Part shown: positions 6,933 to 8,022 of the stretch, one piece after another | Layout: every line of letters starts with the position of its first letter | How positions within the stretch are numbered: position 1 is the first letter of the stretch | Assembly: GCA_937925695.1 (NCBI GenBank) | Contig: CALAMD010000061.1 | Coordinates: 1-8,022, forward strand | Direction: 5' to 3' | DNA: 8,022 bases | Origin: an uncultured Bacillaceae bacterium | GTDB taxonomy: Bacteria > Bacillota > Bacilli > Bacillales > Amphibacillaceae | Translations under genes and position numbers: made by a program | Notes under the pieces: generated by a model | Seen by the model: only the letters and a program-made list of their open reading frames with translations | Told to the model about the DNA's origin: nothing | Databases searched by the model: none

Positions 6933-7208
6933 TTACGGATTGTTATTGTTCTGGTTGTTCTCGTTGTTGTCATTTCCAGGGGTATTGTCATCTAATATAT
7001 CATCGTTATTGTTTCTATTGTTATTATCATTGATATTGCCATTATTATCTGGCTCTAAAGGCGCATTGTTCTGATTATTGTCCTCTTGATTTTGGGGAAC
7101 ATTGTCCTGGTTTTGATTATTATCCTGATCATCATTAGATGCACAACCAACCATCAATGATAAAGCCAAAATAGGTGTGAAGATCATTACAAGCCATTTT
7201 CTTTTCAT
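6933..7208 (-). CDS. Small Asn/Asp-rich lipoprotein of unknown function
   Basis: This 91-residue protein has a clear lipoprotein signal: MKRKWLVMIFTPILALSLMVGC, with lipobox LMVGC and C22 as the lipidated residue. After cleavage 69 residues remain, of which about 30 are Asn, 12 Asp, 7 Gln and 3 Glu, with scattered Pro. It would therefore be a disordered, acidic, polar tail anchored outside the membrane. No enzymatic or binding motif can be seen. The ATG at 7208 follows AAAAGGAGGG by seven bases, and the convincing signal peptide and ribosome binding site show that it is a real gene despite low complexity. It lies 132 bases downstream of fabZ on the same strand, with its own weak promoter candidate, and shares a terminator with the convergent yjfB-like gene. 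It could be a wall-spacer, ion-binding or stress lipoprotein, but none of these can be chosen from the sequence. Confidence 0.8.
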   Translation of the reverse strand: MKRKWLVMIFTPILALSLMVGCASNDDQDNNQNQDNVPQNQEDNNQNNAPLEPDNNGNINDNNNRNNNDDILDDNTPGNDNNENNQNNNNP

Positions 7209-7241
7209 CTAACTTCCCTCCTTTTGATTGCTTTCGAACTT

Positions 7242-7271
7242 ATCTTAACCACTTTCATTTTTGTGATACAA
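7242..7271 (-). promoter_or_regulatory. Candidate promoter of the Asn-rich lipoprotein
   Basis: TTGTAT (7271-7266) and TAAGAT (7247-7242) are 18 bases apart on the minus strand, about 35 bases before the start codon. Both boxes are imperfect. I saw no hairpin terminator after fabZ, so read-through from fabZ may also express this gene. Confidence 0.35.
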
Positions 7272-7340
7272 AAAACCTGAAAAAATTTAAAGCAAGAGAA
7301 GTACGTTTAGATGTCAGATAAATGGCTTGTGAAATTGATG

Positions 7341-7763
7341 TTATTGAATGGCAAACATGATTTCTGCCTGGCAAGCTATTTCACCGTTAACAGATGCAAT
7401 ACCTTTTCCTTTTCCAATTGATCCCTTCATCCGGGTAATCTCAATTTCCAATTTCAATTGATCGCCAGGAACAACTTGTCGTTTAAAGCGACATTTATCG
7501 ATACCAGCTAAGAAGCCAATTTTACCTTTGTTCTCTTCTTTACTCAACACGCCAATTGCACCAAGTTGGGCAAGAGCTTCTAAAATTAACACCCCTGGCA
7601 TAACTGGGTACTCTGGAAAGTGCCCAGCAAAAAAAGGTTCGTTAATCGTTACATTTTTGATACCAGTTACTTTTTTTCCTTCTTCCATCTCTGTCACTTT
7701 ATCGACTAATAAAAAAGGATAGCGATGAGGTATAATTTCCTTAATTTGTTGAACATTATACAT
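7341..7763 (-). CDS. fabZ: 3-hydroxyacyl-[acyl-carrier-protein] dehydratase FabZ
   Basis: FabZ removes water from 3-hydroxyacyl-ACP to give trans-2-enoyl-ACP in each elongation round of type II fatty acid synthesis, in the cytoplasm. The 140-residue length is normal for the family. The single hot-dog domain carries IPHRYPFLLVD (11-21) and the catalytic block FFAGHFPEYPVMPGVLILEALAQ with catalytic H48 and E62. IGFLAGIDKCRFKRQVVPGDQL (about 82-103) is the other conserved block. ATG 7763 has an AAGGAGGC site (7771-7778) eight to nine bases upstream. It is preceded by a strong extended -10 promoter and looks like a single-gene unit, or one leading into the Asn-rich lipoprotein. In B. subtilis the orthologue (ywpB) also lies apart from the main fab operons. 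The protein is complete and ordinary. Confidence 0.97.
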   Translation of the reverse strand: MYNVQQIKEIIPHRYPFLLVDKVTEMEEGKKVTGIKNVTINEPFFAGHFPEYPVMPGVLILEALAQLGAIGVLSKEENKGKIGFLAGIDKCRFKRQVVPGDQLKLEIEITRMKGSIGKGKGIASVNGEIACQAEIMFAIQ

Positions 7764-7793
7764 ATGTAAAGCCTCCTTATTTTTTTATTTTCG

Positions 7794-7845
7794 CATGCTG
7801 TTGTACATGAATGACCCCATTATAGCAAAAGGTGTACATGCTGTT
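7794..7845. repeat. Paired TGTACATG dyads and CATGCTGTT direct repeats over the fabZ promoter
   Basis: TGTACATG occurs at 7802-7809 and 7833-7840, exactly 31 bases apart (about three helical turns). Overlapping these, CATGCTGTT occurs at 7794-7802 and 7837-7845. One TGTACATG copy lies in the -35/-10 spacer and the other just past the expected start site. They could be regulator sites, but no known operator matches. Confidence 0.5.
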
Positions 7846-7847
7846 AA
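7819..7847 (-). promoter_or_regulatory. Extended -10 sigmaA promoter of fabZ
   Basis: TTAACA (7847-7842) and a consensus TATAAT (7824-7819) are 17 bases apart on the minus strand, and TGC precedes the -10 as an extended element. The start should be near 7812, leaving a leader of about 49 bases. Confidence 0.8.
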
Positions 7848-7900
7848 CCATTTCAGTCATAATCAATTTAAGGGACACAAAAAGCTCATGAATGTATTAA

Positions 7901-7919
7901 ATATGACACTTTGTCAAAT
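7901..7919. repeat. Short inverted repeat TGACA-CTT-TGTCA upstream of fabZ
   Basis: TGACA (7904-7908) and TGTCA (7912-7916) form a dyad with a three-base centre; two further outer pairs match. It lies about 55 bases beyond the fabZ -35. It may be a protein site or chance. Confidence 0.3.
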
Positions 7920-7949
7920 GTAGACATATAAGTTTCTTTACATTGATAG

Positions 7950-8022
7950 GTCCAATGTACACGAACTTGGATTGAAAAGAATACTTAGTGTACATTGGGC
8001 GGTTTAAATTGCACGAACTCAG
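7950..8022. repeat. Intergenic inverted repeat with flanking direct repeat, cut by the window end
   Basis: CCAATGTACAC (7952-7962) and its exact reverse complement GTGTACATTGG (7988-7998) form an 11-bp stem around a 25-base loop. CACGAACT occurs at 7960-7967 and again at 8012-8019, and the sequences around the two copies are loosely alike. There is no T-tract on either strand, so it is not a standard terminator. It may be a dispersed intergenic repeat or a structured leader of a gene outside the window. Confidence 0.5.

Noticed and set aside
7260..7300. T-rich stretch after fabZ as a terminator
   Set aside because: Runs of T occur on the minus strand, but I found no GC-rich stem before them.
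7780..7920. FapR operator in the fabZ promoter region
   Set aside because: No match to the TTAGTACC-type inverted repeat known for FapR was seen.

Overview
The window looks like chromosomal DNA from a low-GC, Gram-positive, endospore-former-type Firmicute (Bacillaceae). The evidence is AT-rich sequence, AGGAGG-type ribosome binding sites, TTG starts, lipobox lipoproteins, a YjfB-type small protein and a B. subtilis-like TetR/RND efflux pair. The genus cannot be fixed from the sequence alone. There is no sign of phage, IS elements, CRISPR, tRNA or rRNA.

Layout, left to right. (1) 109-1230, plus strand: a three-domain response regulator with CheY receiver, OmpR-like winged helix and bacterial transcriptional activation (BTAD/SARP) domain. 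Its partner kinase is not in the window. It ends at a hairpin terminator (about 1297-1346). (2) 1391-6382, minus strand: a compact efflux operon read as tetR, then an adaptor lipoprotein, then an RND pump. It starts at a TATAAT box next to a perfect 26-bp palindrome and ends at a strong terminator (1391-1425) facing the first gene. The adaptor stop and the pump TTG start overlap as TTGA. (3) 6487-6870, plus strand: a short transcription unit for a YjfB-like putative motility protein, with its own extended -10 promoter and terminator. (4) 6933-7208, minus strand: a small lipoprotein whose mature part is almost all Asn/Asp/Gln/Glu; function unknown. (5) 7341-7763, minus strand: fabZ of fatty acid synthesis, with a good extended -10 promoter carrying repeated TGTACATG dyads. 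(6) 7764-8022: non-coding, holding the fabZ promoter and, at the far end, an 11-bp inverted repeat and a direct repeat that look like an intergenic repeat cut by the window edge.

How the genes may work together. The TetR protein probably represses its own operon through the palindrome and is released by a toxic or amphipathic ligand, allowing the lipoprotein adaptor and RND pump to be made. The pump resembles B. subtilis SwrC (YerP), which protects against surfactin and is needed for swarming, and the TetR resembles YerO, encoded beside it. A YjfB-type motility protein next door fits a surface-motility theme, but that is inference. No gene-free stretch exceeds 300 bases; the longest are 7764-8022, 6313-6553 and 1231-1469. 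No clearly novel multi-gene system is visible. The least explained parts are the repeats at 7794-7845 and 7950-8022 and the Asn-rich lipoprotein.
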